DNA from: Methanoplanus sp. FWC-SCC4
GTDB lineage: Archaea; Halobacteriota; Methanomicrobia; Methanomicrobiales; Methanomicrobiaceae
DNA length: 64,000 bases
Direction: 5' to 3'
NCBI RefSeq assembly: GCF_032878975.1
Contig: NZ_CP043875.1
Location: forward strand, 2,162,370 to 2,226,369
In this document: piece by piece, positions 15,757-25,063 of the stretch
Layout of the letters: each line of letters opens with the position of its first letter
Position numbering within the stretch: position 1 is the first letter of the stretch
Notes under the pieces: model-generated
The model's input: only the letters and a program-made list of their open reading frames with translations
The model's database searches: none
Told to the model about the DNA's origin: nothing
Made by a program: the position numbers and the translations under genes

Positions 15757-16439
15757 TACCCAAACTGCCCGATGGAGAGCCTGTTGCAGCAATGCAGGCA
15801 TCACTTTCTCAGATTTTAACACTCAGTCCGGATTTTTCCGGAATTATACTAACAGACATTGAAAACGTAGAGTCCTTTTTAATTGCGGAAAAGGGCAGAC
15901 CAGTCGCTTCATCCTATTCTGCAGGGGATCTGAAAGTCAAAGGTGATCAGGCATACCAGAAACTCGGCACGAGGGACATTATCGGGTGCAGACTTTTTAG
16001 ATATACCAAGGAACAGATTGATGAGGCAAAAAAGCTCCTGCCTCCTGACTATTTAATTCCCGAAAAACCTGAAGAAAAAAAGAGCAGAAAGACAGACGGG
16101 GAAGGCGCCCTGTCACCCAAAACACTCGAAGGACTCAAAAAACAGCCGGGAGTTAAGGCGGTATCGGTTTTTTATGAGGGTTTTGCCCTGATGTCTGCCG
16201 GAGAGGCTGATTTTGATCAGATTGCCGCAGTCGCAGAGGATCTTGTCCGTGCAGGAAAGCAGATTACTGATGATCTGGTAATGGGCAGACTTTCACAGCT
16301 CATTATCGAAACTCCTGAGGGAAAACTGATCATATCGCCAATAAAAGATCTTTTCATCTGTGTACTTGCAGAAACAAACGCAAACTTAGGGCTTATACGC
16401 CTTGCACTTCAGTCAGTCAGGGAAAAACCCTGGGAATAA
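15753..16439 (+). CDS. Two-domain protein: DUF2226-like N-terminus and roadblock-like C-terminus
   Basis: A 228-residue cytoplasmic protein. The N-terminal part (SPDFSGIILTDIENVESFLI, AEKGRPVASSYSAGDLKVKG) recalls the FSG-type module of the first cluster gene. A charged linker (PEEKKSRKTDGEG) follows. The C-terminal 100 residues (LKKQPGVKAVSVFYEGFALM, then LSQLIIETPEGKLIISPIKD) look like a roadblock/LC7 fold. It overlaps its upstream neighbour by 4 bp and closes the cluster. It ends 38 bp from the convergent nadC gene in an A/T-rich gap that probably terminates both transcripts. Confidence 0.7.
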   Translation: MIPKLPDGEPVAAMQASLSQILTLSPDFSGIILTDIENVESFLIAEKGRPVASSYSAGDLKVKGDQAYQKLGTRDIIGCRLFRYTKEQIDEAKKLLPPDYLIPEKPEEKKSRKTDGEGALSPKTLEGLKKQPGVKAVSVFYEGFALMSAGEADFDQIAAVAEDLVRAGKQITDDLVMGRLSQLIIETPEGKLIISPIKDLFICVLAETNANLGLIRLALQSVREKPWE

Positions 16440-16477
16440 TTTCTCTCGTACATTAAAAAATTTAAAAAAAATATTTT

Positions 16478-17335
16478 TCAGATATTTATTTTGACTTTCT
16501 GAAGGCCGGGTTTCATATCCAGAGACACGTCAAAATTTCTAACAGAGTGGGTTAACGCCCCGAGGCTGATTATATCAATTCCTAATCCGGCATATGAAAG
16601 GATATTCTCTTCAGTTATTCCTCCGGAGACCTCAACTGTTAAGAAATCCCTGACGCCCATACCTTTTAGCTCCTCTAATGCCTCTGATATACTTTCAGGC
16701 GCCATGTTGTCAAACATTATGATATCAGCCCCGGCATCGGCGGCCGTCATGGCATCTTTTACGCTCTCAACCTCAACTTCAATTTTTTTGTATTTTGTAT
16801 ATTCACGTGCCTTTTTTATTGCCTCTTTTAACGGACAGAGCATGAGATGATTGTCTTTTATTAAATACCCGTCTGAGAGGTTATACCGGTGCGGATCGCC
16901 GCCGCCGAGAATTATTGCCTTTTTGTCAAATTCCCTGAGTCCGGGTGCTGTCTTTCTGGTACCGGCAATTTTAACATCAGGATTTTGTTTTGAAACTGCA
17001 AGACTTAATTTCCTGGTTTTTGTTGCAATCCCGCTCATCCTTCCGATGATATTTAATGCCGTTCTCTCGACAGTCAGGATAGCCGCTGCCTTTCCCAAGA
17101 TTTCCATCACCACATCACCCTGTTTTACGGGACTGCCGTCACTTACAGGGATCTTTACAGAGAGACCAAAATACTCAAAGAGAATTTTTGCCTCCTTTAG
17201 TCCCGCAATTATGCCTGTCTCCTTTGCAACTATTACAGCCGAGGCAATCACATCCGGAACTACGGCTTCTGATGTTATGTCCCCTCCGGAGATGTCTTCT
17301 TCGAGGAAACTGAGAAGTTTTTCATGCATTGCCAT
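16478..17335 (-). CDS. nadC: Nicotinate-nucleotide pyrophosphorylase (quinolinate phosphoribosyltransferase)
   Basis: This 285-residue enzyme converts quinolinate and PRPP to nicotinate mononucleotide, the third step of de novo NAD synthesis. Recognisable segments are EEDISGGDITSE at the N-terminus, ERTALNIIGRMSGIAT and the substrate-binding AGTRKTAPGLREFDKKAI, with GGGDPHRYNLSDGYLIKDNH just after. Towards the end are EVEVES and DIIMFDNM of the TIM-barrel core. It is the last gene of a minus-strand operon nadX-nadA-nadC, starting 10 bp after nadA. Confidence 0.96.
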   Translation of the reverse strand: MAMHEKLLSFLEEDISGGDITSEAVVPDVIASAVIVAKETGIIAGLKEAKILFEYFGLSVKIPVSDGSPVKQGDVVMEILGKAAAILTVERTALNIIGRMSGIATKTRKLSLAVSKQNPDVKIAGTRKTAPGLREFDKKAIILGGGDPHRYNLSDGYLIKDNHLMLCPLKEAIKKAREYTKYKKIEVEVESVKDAMTAADAGADIIMFDNMAPESISEALEELKGMGVRDFLTVEVSGGITEENILSYAGLGIDIISLGALTHSVRNFDVSLDMKPGLQKVKINI

Positions 17336-17345
17336 GGCCGAACTT

Positions 17346-18242
17346 TCACCTGCTTAATGCAATCATTTTTTCAATAGCTTTTCCGGCCCTTTTCATAATA
17401 TCTTCAGGCAGGGTTATCTCCGGTTTTTCATCCAGAAGAGCTTTTTTCAGGATTTTTGGAGTTATCAGCTTCATATCTTCACAGACAGCTGTTTCGAAGC
17501 CTTTGAACTCCTTTAGAGGGAACTCGGTTTTGAGACGGTAAACCATGTCCTTTTCTGTTAAAACAATCCATTTGTCCGATTTAAATGCATTTTTTACCAT
17601 TCCGCCGGTTGAAGCAACAAGGTCGCATCTGTCTCTGACAGCCTTCGGGCATTCAGGGTGGCAGACCGTCATGTATCCTTCTCCCCTGAATTTTTCAGCC
17701 ATCTCTTCCGTGAACGCCTGGTGTACCGGACAGTGGCCGCCTTTTGGCAGGGGTATTATCTTCTTATCAGGAATCTGCTCCTGCACCCATGATGCAAGGT
17801 TTGAGTCAGGCCCGAACAGGATTGTATCCGATTCAAGTGAGGCAACAACAGACACCGCATTTGCCGAGGTGCAGGTTATATCTGCCTCTGCCTTTGACTC
17901 GGCGCTTGAATTGACATACAAAACAACCTGTGCACCTGGATATTTTTTCCTGGCGTCAATTACCATTTCAGGGGTCAGGTAATCTGCAAGGGGACATCCG
18001 GCTTCTTTTACCGGGAGAATTACTTTTTTTCCAGGGTTTAGTATTTTAGCGGTTTCTGCCATAAACAAAACACCGCAGAATACAATTATATCCTCCTTTG
18101 CATCTTTTGCACGTATTGCCAGTTCAAGACTGTCTCCGGTATAGTCTGCAAGCCTCTGGATCTCTTCAGGCTGGTAATTGTGCGCAAGGATTACTGCATT
18201 TTTTTCCTTTTTTAATCTGAGAATTTCTTCAGTGAGAGTCAT
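17346..18242 (-). CDS. nadA: Quinolinate synthase A
   Basis: A 298-residue [4Fe-4S] enzyme condensing iminoaspartate with dihydroxyacetone phosphate to quinolinate. The three cluster ligands are visible in EAGCPL, GGHCPVHQ and ETAVCEDM, matching the three conserved cysteines of archaeal NadA. The iminoaspartate/DHAP-site segments AHNYQPEEIQ, GDSLELA and HPECP are present, as is STGGM. The length is the same as the short archaeal forms. It sits between nadX, which supplies iminoaspartate, and nadC. Confidence 0.97.
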   Translation of the reverse strand: MTLTEEILRLKKEKNAVILAHNYQPEEIQRLADYTGDSLELAIRAKDAKEDIIVFCGVLFMAETAKILNPGKKVILPVKEAGCPLADYLTPEMVIDARKKYPGAQVVLYVNSSAESKAEADITCTSANAVSVVASLESDTILFGPDSNLASWVQEQIPDKKIIPLPKGGHCPVHQAFTEEMAEKFRGEGYMTVCHPECPKAVRDRCDLVASTGGMVKNAFKSDKWIVLTEKDMVYRLKTEFPLKEFKGFETAVCEDMKLITPKILKKALLDEKPEITLPEDIMKRAGKAIEKMIALSR

Positions 18243-18257
18243 GATTATCGCTATATT

Positions 18258-19016
18258 TCATGTTCCGATTATTATCGCTTTTTCAAGATTGTTCAGAAGC
18301 GTTATTATTGAGAGGGCTGCGAGGTAACTTGTTGCAGGATTTTCGGGACACGGATTATTTTTAATTTTAAGATAGAAGTCTCCAAATTCCCCTTCCACAA
18401 AAATTTCGTGCATGTTTCTGTCAACTGCCGGGTCAGCCCAGAGTTCGACTTCCACCTCATGCCCTGATGCCAGTTCGAGTGCTACCGCAACATTTATGTT
18501 TTTTGGGTACTGTCTAATGCAATCGTCAGCTCTTCCCGAGAAGAGAAGTACTCTTTCCCCCGTGTTGATTCTAAGAGATCTCGGATTTTTTGTGGTTCTC
18601 AAAAGCAGCTTTGTAATCCCTGATATCTGTCCTATTTTCAGATTATCAAGTCCCATTATGGCACCGCTCGGGATTCTTATCTTTCTCCCCTCTTTCTCGG
18701 CAACTGAAATCAGGTGGTCTCTGAATTCCTTTTCCGCAAGTGCTCCGACTGAGAGTATTACAATGTCCTTTCCGGCTTTTAAGATCTCCTCTGCATGTGC
18801 CGTTACCGCAAAAACAGACGCAGCCTCAACCACTATGTCAATATCCTGCCGGATGAATTCTTCAAAACTGTCGTATGCAGGGGCGCCTGTTATTTCAGAC
18901 AGGTGCTCTGCCCTTTCGCGTACCGCATCGTGAAGTGCAACAATATTTATGCCGGATTTATCTTTTGCTATTACTTCTGCAACGTTACCGCAACCAAGAA
19001 GGCCAACCCTGATCAT
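18258..19016 (-). CDS. nadX: L-aspartate dehydrogenase
   Basis: This 252-residue NAD(P)-dependent enzyme makes iminoaspartate from aspartate, replacing the oxygen-dependent aspartate oxidase NadB, as expected in a strict anaerobe. The N-terminal Rossmann fold has GLLGCGNVAEVI. Conserved segments include VEAASVFAV, SVGALAE, IPSGAIMGLDN and the catalytic-His region ADPAVDRNMHEI. It is the first gene of the nadX-nadA-nadC operon, with 15 bp before nadA. Confidence 0.93.
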   Translation of the reverse strand: MIRVGLLGCGNVAEVIAKDKSGINIVALHDAVRERAEHLSEITGAPAYDSFEEFIRQDIDIVVEAASVFAVTAHAEEILKAGKDIVILSVGALAEKEFRDHLISVAEKEGRKIRIPSGAIMGLDNLKIGQISGITKLLLRTTKNPRSLRINTGERVLLFSGRADDCIRQYPKNINVAVALELASGHEVEVELWADPAVDRNMHEIFVEGEFGDFYLKIKNNPCPENPATSYLAALSIITLLNNLEKAIIIGT

Positions 19017-19101
19017 TGTAATCTAATTAGTGGTAATTAAGGATTAATTGTTTTTGTGGTTTTGGAATTTTTTTGATAATTCTTTGAAATTAAAAAAAAT
19101 A

Positions 19102-19485
19102 TTATATTCCGTTCAGCTTCCCGGCAGCGTACTCAAGCATTTCGATAAGCTCCGACTCCCTTATAGGCTTTACAAGATACCCAAGTGGATCTGTCTTAAG
19201 GGCTCTCTCCCTCATACTCATATCAGAATATGCTGTTATGTAAATGACACGGAGACCATAATCCTCCAAAAGCCTCTCTGCCACTGAAACACCGTCCATA
19301 TCTCCCTTAATATTAATATCCATCAGAACAATGTCCGGTCTTTCTCCGGCAACATTTGAAAATACCTTATCGCCCCTGTCCAGAACTCCGGTGACCCTGC
19401 ATCCAAGCCTGTTTACCCTCTGTTCGATGTCCATTGAAATTATGGCATCGTCTTCAACAATGAGTATCTTAAGACCCTTAATCAC
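19102..19485 (-). CDS. Stand-alone receiver-domain response regulator
   Basis: A 127-residue CheY-like receiver with the acidic pocket at EDD (residues 11-13), the phospho-acceptor D56 in LMDINI, a Thr in YITAYSD and the Lys in YLVKPI. There is no output domain. Its start overlaps the stop of the upstream sensor kinase gene by 4 bp (ATGA), so it is the cognate partner of that kinase, which is currently frameshifted. It probably acts by protein interaction. Confidence 0.9.
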   Translation of the reverse strand: MIKGLKILIVEDDAIISMDIEQRVNRLGCRVTGVLDRGDKVFSNVAGERPDIVLMDINIKGDMDGVSVAERLLEDYGLRVIYITAYSDMSMRERALKTDPLGYLVKPIRESELIEMLEYAAGKLNGI

Positions 19486-20724
19486 TTTCTCACACTCCTT
19501 TCAGATTCTGAATTAAAGTTAATGATGAATTTTGCTCCGCCGTCAGATACAGCCTCAATAGTGCCTGACATCTGTCTCTCTACAAGATTTCTGACCATAC
19601 TGATCCCAAGCGAGTCCGTCTTCTCAAGATCAAAATCTTTTGGAAGGCCGATGCCGTCATCTTCAACAATAAGCTTTATTAAATTCTTAGATGTCTCCTC
19701 AACAGTTATGGAGACACTGCCGCTTCTTCCATCTGCAAAGGAGTGAGAAAAAGCGTTTGACAAAAGCTCATTTAGCAAAAGTCCGAAAGGAATCGCAGTC
19801 TCAATAGGAATAAGGACTTTGCCGGCATGTACCAAAACCGTGATATCATCAGGGACAGACATCGAGGTTCTCAGGTCACCGGCAAGACTCACGATATATT
19901 CATTTGCCGATATGTGCTGCTGATCTTCATGGTGCATATTCTCGTGAACAAGCGAAAGCGCCATAATACGCCTTTGTGCCTCTGACAAAATGTTTTTCAC
20001 CTGTTCATCCGCGACACCGGCGGACTGTATATTAATAAGGCTTGAGATCTGCTGAAGATTGTTCCTGATACGCAGGTGAATCTCATCGATCAGACGCTCT
20101 TTTTCACGAAGGGCCTTTCTGACCTCCGTTACATCCTCAAGAATAATTGTCATCCCCGGACTTCCATCGTCAAATACCGTCGGAATGAGTTTGACCAAAA
20201 AGAAGCACTCACCGCTTTCATCTTCCCATTCTATCTCTTTTGCCTCGCCTTCCCCCCTGAAAAGCTCGTTTATAGCCTTTAATACTGATACATTGGTCAC
20301 TACCGGAAGGGAGGAGTCGGGCAGACGCATGCCTGCAAGTTCCTCGCGTTCGTAACCCGTGAAAGCCAGAAAATTGTCATTTGCCTGCAAGTTCCTCGCG
20401 TTCGTAACCCGTGAAAGCCAGAAAATTGTCATTTGCCTGAACAATCCTCTGATCACCTCCGAGAACGACAATCGCATCCGAAGAGAAGTCAAGCATCGCT
20501 GATATGGGGACACGGTGCGAGAGGAAATACACCTTTGCAACCCCTATGCTCCTCATATCAACATGACCGGAAATCAGCAGCATATTCAGATATTTTGATA
20601 CTGAATTCCTGTTCATATTAAGAAGCCTGGAGATATCAGTGATACTAAGACCTCTTGGTTCGTCCTTTAGAAGTTCCATCACTCTGGACAGCTCTCTTTT
20701 GCTCTCTTCTATCTGTCTTGACAT
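19482..20724 (-). pseudogene. HTH-PAS sensor histidine kinase broken by a 52-bp tandem duplication
   Basis: The 5' part (from ATG 20724) encodes a winged-helix HTH (LSITDISRLLNMNRNSVSKY) and the start of a PAS domain, then stops at 20377-20379 after EELAGK. The remaining PAS, HisKA_2 (EIHLRIRNNLQQI) and HATPase domains (LLNELLSNAF, VEDDGIGLP) continue in another frame to 19482. The junction is an exact 52-bp direct duplication at 20331-20434. Removing one copy restores one 396-residue frame reading VQANDNFLAF into EELAGMRLPD. The cognate receiver gene overlaps its end. The break is either recent or artefactual, because no other damage is seen. Confidence 0.9.
20331..20434. repeat. Exact 52-bp tandem duplication (two copies)
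   Basis: Copy one is 20331-20382 and copy two is 20383-20434; the first five bases of the unit (GCCTG) recur after copy two. The copies are identical. As 52 is not a multiple of 3, the duplication shifts the frame of the kinase gene. Confidence 0.97.
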
Positions 20725-20892
20725 AAATTTCCCTGATTTTGTTAGTCTTTGGGATTCAAACTAATTAATTGTTACTCTTAATGATAGGCAATACTGCACC
20801 GGATGAATGTTCAATCTTACGAACCAGAGTCAATAATCTGTTTTTGCCGTCATAATTATTAAAAACAGTCCAGATGCGGTGTTAATTTAATT

Positions 20893-20913
20893 TGTCAGCC
20901 GCTTTTGCTGACA
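20893..20913. repeat. Perfect 7-bp inverted repeat upstream of archaeosortase gene
   Basis: TGTCAGC and GCTGACA around a 7-base loop, 55 bp before the ATG at 20968. It is a possible operator or 5' hairpin. Confidence 0.4.
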
Positions 20914-20967
20914 CCACAGTAAGTATTTTTGCCGTATAAAATCAGATCAGTAAAGAGATATTTCATT

Positions 20968-21783
20968 ATGGAGGCAATACTAGCAACAGTTTCATTCATA
21001 TGCTTTGTAATTTTTCTGTTGCCGATAAAAACTAGAAATTATTTTGCAATAATTGCATGGTCATGCCTTCTGGCTTCCGTATTTGCAAATTTTCCAAAAT
21101 ACATATATGAAAACAATATAGCGTACCCCGCATTGGCGCTGATTTCAATTCCTCTTCTTTTGATTACGGCAAGAAATATTTTAAAGGAAAATGAAACCGT
21201 TCTTGCTGTCACAAAAGGGACTGCAGTGGCATTCCTGATATTTGCTCCCTTTGCATACGTGGAACAGATTGGAAACCTGCTTATTTTTGCAAACGTCGAA
21301 GTTATAAGTTTCATCCTTGACTCAATAGGATTCACTTACACCATGTCTGCTCCGGATATGTTCCTTCACGACATATTCCAGGTTGAAATAATTCTTGCAT
21401 GCACAGGCATTCAGGCAATTGCAATAATGCTCGGACTGACCTTTGCAATACCTTCGACAACAAGGCAGAAGGCCCTCTCCATTGCAGTGGTAGTGCCGGT
21501 AATAGTTATCATGAATCTTTTCAGGAGCCTGTTTGTAATCATAACCTACACGGAACAGTGGTTTCCGTACTTCCCGGAAATTGCATCAAACGGGAATTAC
21601 GGTTATGAAAGTTTTTTCTGGGCACATAATATAATATCGGAGTTCGGGATATCGCTTATTACAATAATAATCGTCATATATACCTTAATTCTGATTAACC
21701 CGGGAATAAAGGACTTCATGGCAAAAACCCTCTCCTTATACATCGGTGAGCTTAGACAGATGGCTGGTAAAAACAATCCCTGA
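20968..21783 (+). CDS. Archaeosortase/exosortase-family transpeptidase (copy 1)
   Basis: A 271-residue polytopic membrane protein from ATG 20968; the frame extends to a TTG at 20929, which is less likely. It carries the exosortase/archaeosortase catalytic set: Cys in ACTGIQ (C145), Arg in MNLFRSLFV (R186) and His in WAHN (H220), each in or beside hydrophobic helices. These enzymes cleave C-terminal PGF-CTERM-type signals and attach the protein to a lipid. Candidate substrates in this window end at 2477 and 55712. A second copy follows 102 bp downstream. The exact subfamily (ArtA or another) cannot be settled by eye. Confidence 0.88.
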   Translation: MEAILATVSFICFVIFLLPIKTRNYFAIIAWSCLLASVFANFPKYIYENNIAYPALALISIPLLLITARNILKENETVLAVTKGTAVAFLIFAPFAYVEQIGNLLIFANVEVISFILDSIGFTYTMSAPDMFLHDIFQVEIILACTGIQAIAIMLGLTFAIPSTTRQKALSIAVVVPVIVIMNLFRSLFVIITYTEQWFPYFPEIASNGNYGYESFFWAHNIISEFGISLITIIIVIYTLILINPGIKDFMAKTLSLYIGELRQMAGKNNP

Positions 21784-21885
21784 AGAGATCAGTTTCTTCA
21801 CAAATTTTTATAACCGGAATATTTGAGAGGGTGATTTTAAACCACACTCTTTATGAATGGTAAAGTCGCAGTTTAACCAACATTT

Positions 21886-22713
21886 ATGGCTGAAATCCTG
21901 CTGTTGCTCTCGCTCATATTGTTTGCACTCTCTGTTGCTCCAACCGGATTCCGTGGTATTTTTGCCGCTGGAGGCTGGATATTTCTTGCAGTGGTTTTCT
22001 TTTCAATGTCATTTCATTACATATTTGAAAATGAGTTTGTATATCCGGCAGCAGCGGTAATCTCGGTTCCCCTGCTTTTCATAACAGTTAAGGGATGCCT
22101 TAAAAATGACAGAACCGCCCTTAACATAAGTTCTGTTGCCGCAATTGCATTTTTGATATATGCTGCAGTAGCATTATGGGAACCGCTTGCAACCTGGCTT
22201 ATTGAAACACAGGTTGAAAACACCGTCTCTGCGCTGCTTGCAATAGGACATCCGGCATCTGTTTCACAGTGGGATACGATACTTAGCAACGGCTACATAG
22301 TCGTGATAACCCTCTCCTGCACGCCGGTTGTAGGCACCGCAATTATGCTTGGTGTTGCAATGGGCGTTGAAAGCTCCAAATTTCAGAAAATTATTGCATG
22401 TGTCTTTACCATAGCGACTCTTGCGGTACTCAACCTCTCCCGTCTTGTTTTTGTCGTTGTAGCATACTCGGAACAGTGGTTTCCTTACTTCCTTGACATT
22501 GCATCAAACGGATATCCGGGTTTTGAGAGCTTCTACTGGGCGCACAACGTAATCGGGAGAATCATATTCACAATACTTGGAATTGTAATCACAGGAGGGG
22601 GACTTGCGATTGTTGTTCCTGATGTCAGAAAGTTTTACAGTGATATTATTACTTTTTACTACTCAGGTGCAGTTGAAATAAAATCAACCTTTTTTAGAAA
22701 ACTTAAATTATGA
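21886..22713 (+). CDS. Archaeosortase/exosortase-family transpeptidase (copy 2)
   Basis: This 275-residue polytopic membrane protein is paralogous to its upstream neighbour. It has Cys in SCTPVVGT (C145), Arg in LNLSRLVFV (R186) and His in WAHN (H220), the same residue numbers as copy 1. Shared segments include EQWFPYF, DIASNGY and ESF(Y/F)WAHN. The Cys context differs (SCTPV versus ACTGI), suggesting a different sorting-signal specificity. It is a tandem duplicate with divergence, with its own AT-rich upstream sequence. Confidence 0.88.
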   Translation: MAEILLLLSLILFALSVAPTGFRGIFAAGGWIFLAVVFFSMSFHYIFENEFVYPAAAVISVPLLFITVKGCLKNDRTALNISSVAAIAFLIYAAVALWEPLATWLIETQVENTVSALLAIGHPASVSQWDTILSNGYIVVITLSCTPVVGTAIMLGVAMGVESSKFQKIIACVFTIATLAVLNLSRLVFVVVAYSEQWFPYFLDIASNGYPGFESFYWAHNVIGRIIFTILGIVITGGGLAIVVPDVRKFYSDIITFYYSGAVEIKSTFFRKLKL

Positions 22714-22791
22714 TATAAAGTCAAGATTAATTAAAAAATAATTTATTCCAAATATCTTTTCCTAATAATATTACAGGATGAACTGATAGCG

Positions 22792-24987
22792 ATGGATAAA
22801 AATCAGGATAATCATAAAAACCAATTTTCATACAAAAACTATCTTTTTATCGTAATTTTCCTGATTTCTCTAATAATAATCATATCATCTGTTTTTTACG
22901 GCTTTATCTCGGCAAGCGATCTTGTGATCGCCCAGGCAGAGGAAAGTCAGAATGAGTTAACATCCAAAATAAGCGATGACATCGGGATTATCAACAAAGG
23001 ACTTGAGATATACGATACCTCCCTGAACAACAGACTTGAAAGATGCTTTATCCCATTCCTTGAGGAATACGAAAAAAGCGGAAGAGATCCTGCCAAAATG
23101 GATCTTGAATCTGTAAAATCGGCAACGGGAGAGGATGTGACATTATATATAATCAATTCAAGTTATGTGATCGAAGAGTCAACAAATCCGACAAGCATAG
23201 GACTTGACTTCAAAAAATTTGCTGCCTATTATATTGATTATCTTGAAAAGATACGGTTTTCAAATGATTTTTTCGCTGAAAGGGCACTTACTGAAATTGA
23301 AACCGGGATGGTAAAAAAATTTGGATACTTGGGGACTCCGGATAACAGATACATCCTTGAAATCAGCCTTTTTGACGAGGAATTCGACAAACTCAGGAAA
23401 GAACTGAAATATTCAGATCATATCGAAAGAGTGACGGAAAAAAATCCGTATGTCACTGATATTAAAATATATAACAGTATATTCCACGAGGTAGGGAACA
23501 AAAATTTTAAGGCAGATAGCCGGTTTGAAGCTTTTCTCAGTTCAATATTTGAAAAAGAAACATCTGTCGATATAACAGATGAAAAAACCGGAAAATTAAC
23601 CAGATATCTATATATACCCCTTAAAAGTGAAGATTATGGTTCAGACAACAGTCTTGTGGTGAAGCTTGACCTGACCACCGGCCCTATGAGCGAGATGCTC
23701 TCCGACATCTTCCTTCAATATGTCGGAATAGGAATTTTTGCAGTAATGATATGTTTTGGCTCGGCTTTTCTGATATCACAGCATTTTGGAGACGAGGTAA
23801 AAGACATAGTAAAGGACATAGAGAAGATATCAAAAGGGGATCTGGATCATAAAATTAAAAATACACCAAACAGGGAGTTCAAAAATCTTGAAGAAAGCAT
23901 AAACGATATGGTTGCAAATCTGAGGAAAAACATAGATGAGGTAAATGAAAGCCGTAAAATTGTCACAATGGAAAGGGACAGGGCCAGGAAATATTTCGAT
24001 TTTGCATCCGTTATATTCATAGCAGTGACTAAAAAAGGAGATATAATAAAATTTAATCACAGGGCAGAGGAGGCTCTTGGCTATTCAAACTCTGAATCAG
24101 CCGGTTACAACTTTTACGATCTTATTCTGACAGAAAATAACAGGAATTTTGTGAGAGCACTTCTTTTATTTGACATTGATTCGGACAGGGATGAACCCCG
24201 TTATTTCCAGTGCAAAGTAAAGACAAAAACTGGAACAATAAGGGATATAAATTTCAGTTCAGTTATCCTGAGAGATGAAAACTCGGATATATCCGGCTTT
24301 TTGATAACAGGGGAGGACATAACAAATGAACTTAAGTCCAAAAAAGATCTCCAGTCCTCACTTCATGAGAAAAACGCTCTTTTAAAGGAAGTGCATCACA
24401 GGGTAAAAAATAATCTTCAGGTAATAAACAGCCTTTTGGAACTTCAGTCAGGCAATATATCAGATGAATATATCCTAAGCCTCTTTAGAGAGTCCGAATC
24501 AAGGGTCAACTCAATGGCCCTTGTACATGAAATAATGTATGACTCAGGAAACTTCTCAAGGATAAATATCGCGGATTATACACGTTCACTTGTACTTGAG
24601 ACACTGTCAGGCAAGAAAGGTTTTCTCAGGATCAATGTGGATTTCATTCTTGACGATATTTTCTTTGATCTTGATCATGCAGTCCCATATGGTCTTTTGA
24701 TCAACGAAATGACCTCAAACGCAGTAAAACATGCATTTAAAGGTAAATCCGAAGGCAATATTACTGTAAAACTCCGGAAAAAAGATAACGGGAATATAAT
24801 ACTTGAATTCAGAGATAACGGAACAGGAATACCTGATGAAGAGACATTATATGCGTCAAAGGGTATTGGCTTAAGCCTGATAAAAGGACTTACAAGGCAG
24901 CTGAAAGGTGAAATTTCAATCGAAAGAGAATCCGGAACTAAATACACAATCGAGATGGAAAAGCCTGAAGAGCAGATTCGGTTCTAA
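22792..24987 (+). CDS. Membrane sensor histidine kinase (sensor-HAMP-PAS-HisKA_2)
   Basis: A 731-residue kinase with a transmembrane helix at about 17-40, an extracellular region of about 270 residues (probably Cache-like) and a second helix near 310-333. A HAMP segment (IEKISKGDLDHKIKN), a PAS domain (about 400-515, ending TGEDITNE), the HisKA_2 phospho-acceptor region EVHHRVKNNLQVINSLLELQ and a HATPase (NEMTSNAVKHAF, FRDNGTGIP, KGIGLSLIKGL) follow. It senses an extracellular signal and phosphorylates a receiver. No response regulator is adjacent on this strand. It follows the archaeosortases by 78 bp, perhaps in a separate unit. Confidence 0.93.
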   Translation: MDKNQDNHKNQFSYKNYLFIVIFLISLIIIISSVFYGFISASDLVIAQAEESQNELTSKISDDIGIINKGLEIYDTSLNNRLERCFIPFLEEYEKSGRDPAKMDLESVKSATGEDVTLYIINSSYVIEESTNPTSIGLDFKKFAAYYIDYLEKIRFSNDFFAERALTEIETGMVKKFGYLGTPDNRYILEISLFDEEFDKLRKELKYSDHIERVTEKNPYVTDIKIYNSIFHEVGNKNFKADSRFEAFLSSIFEKETSVDITDEKTGKLTRYLYIPLKSEDYGSDNSLVVKLDLTTGPMSEMLSDIFLQYVGIGIFAVMICFGSAFLISQHFGDEVKDIVKDIEKISKGDLDHKIKNTPNREFKNLEESINDMVANLRKNIDEVNESRKIVTMERDRARKYFDFASVIFIAVTKKGDIIKFNHRAEEALGYSNSESAGYNFYDLILTENNRNFVRALLLFDIDSDRDEPRYFQCKVKTKTGTIRDINFSSVILRDENSDISGFLITGEDITNELKSKKDLQSSLHEKNALLKEVHHRVKNNLQVINSLLELQSGNISDEYILSLFRESESRVNSMALVHEIMYDSGNFSRINIADYTRSLVLETLSGKKGFLRINVDFILDDIFFDLDHAVPYGLLINEMTSNAVKHAFKGKSEGNITVKLRKKDNGNIILEFRDNGTGIPDEETLYASKGIGLSLIKGLTRQLKGEISIERESGTKYTIEMEKPEEQIRF

Positions 24988-25063
24988 AAACCTAATTGCA
25001 CCAAATTAATATTTCAGCCTTTTTTGATCACAGAGTATAAATCAATTATTATTGTAAATTATT

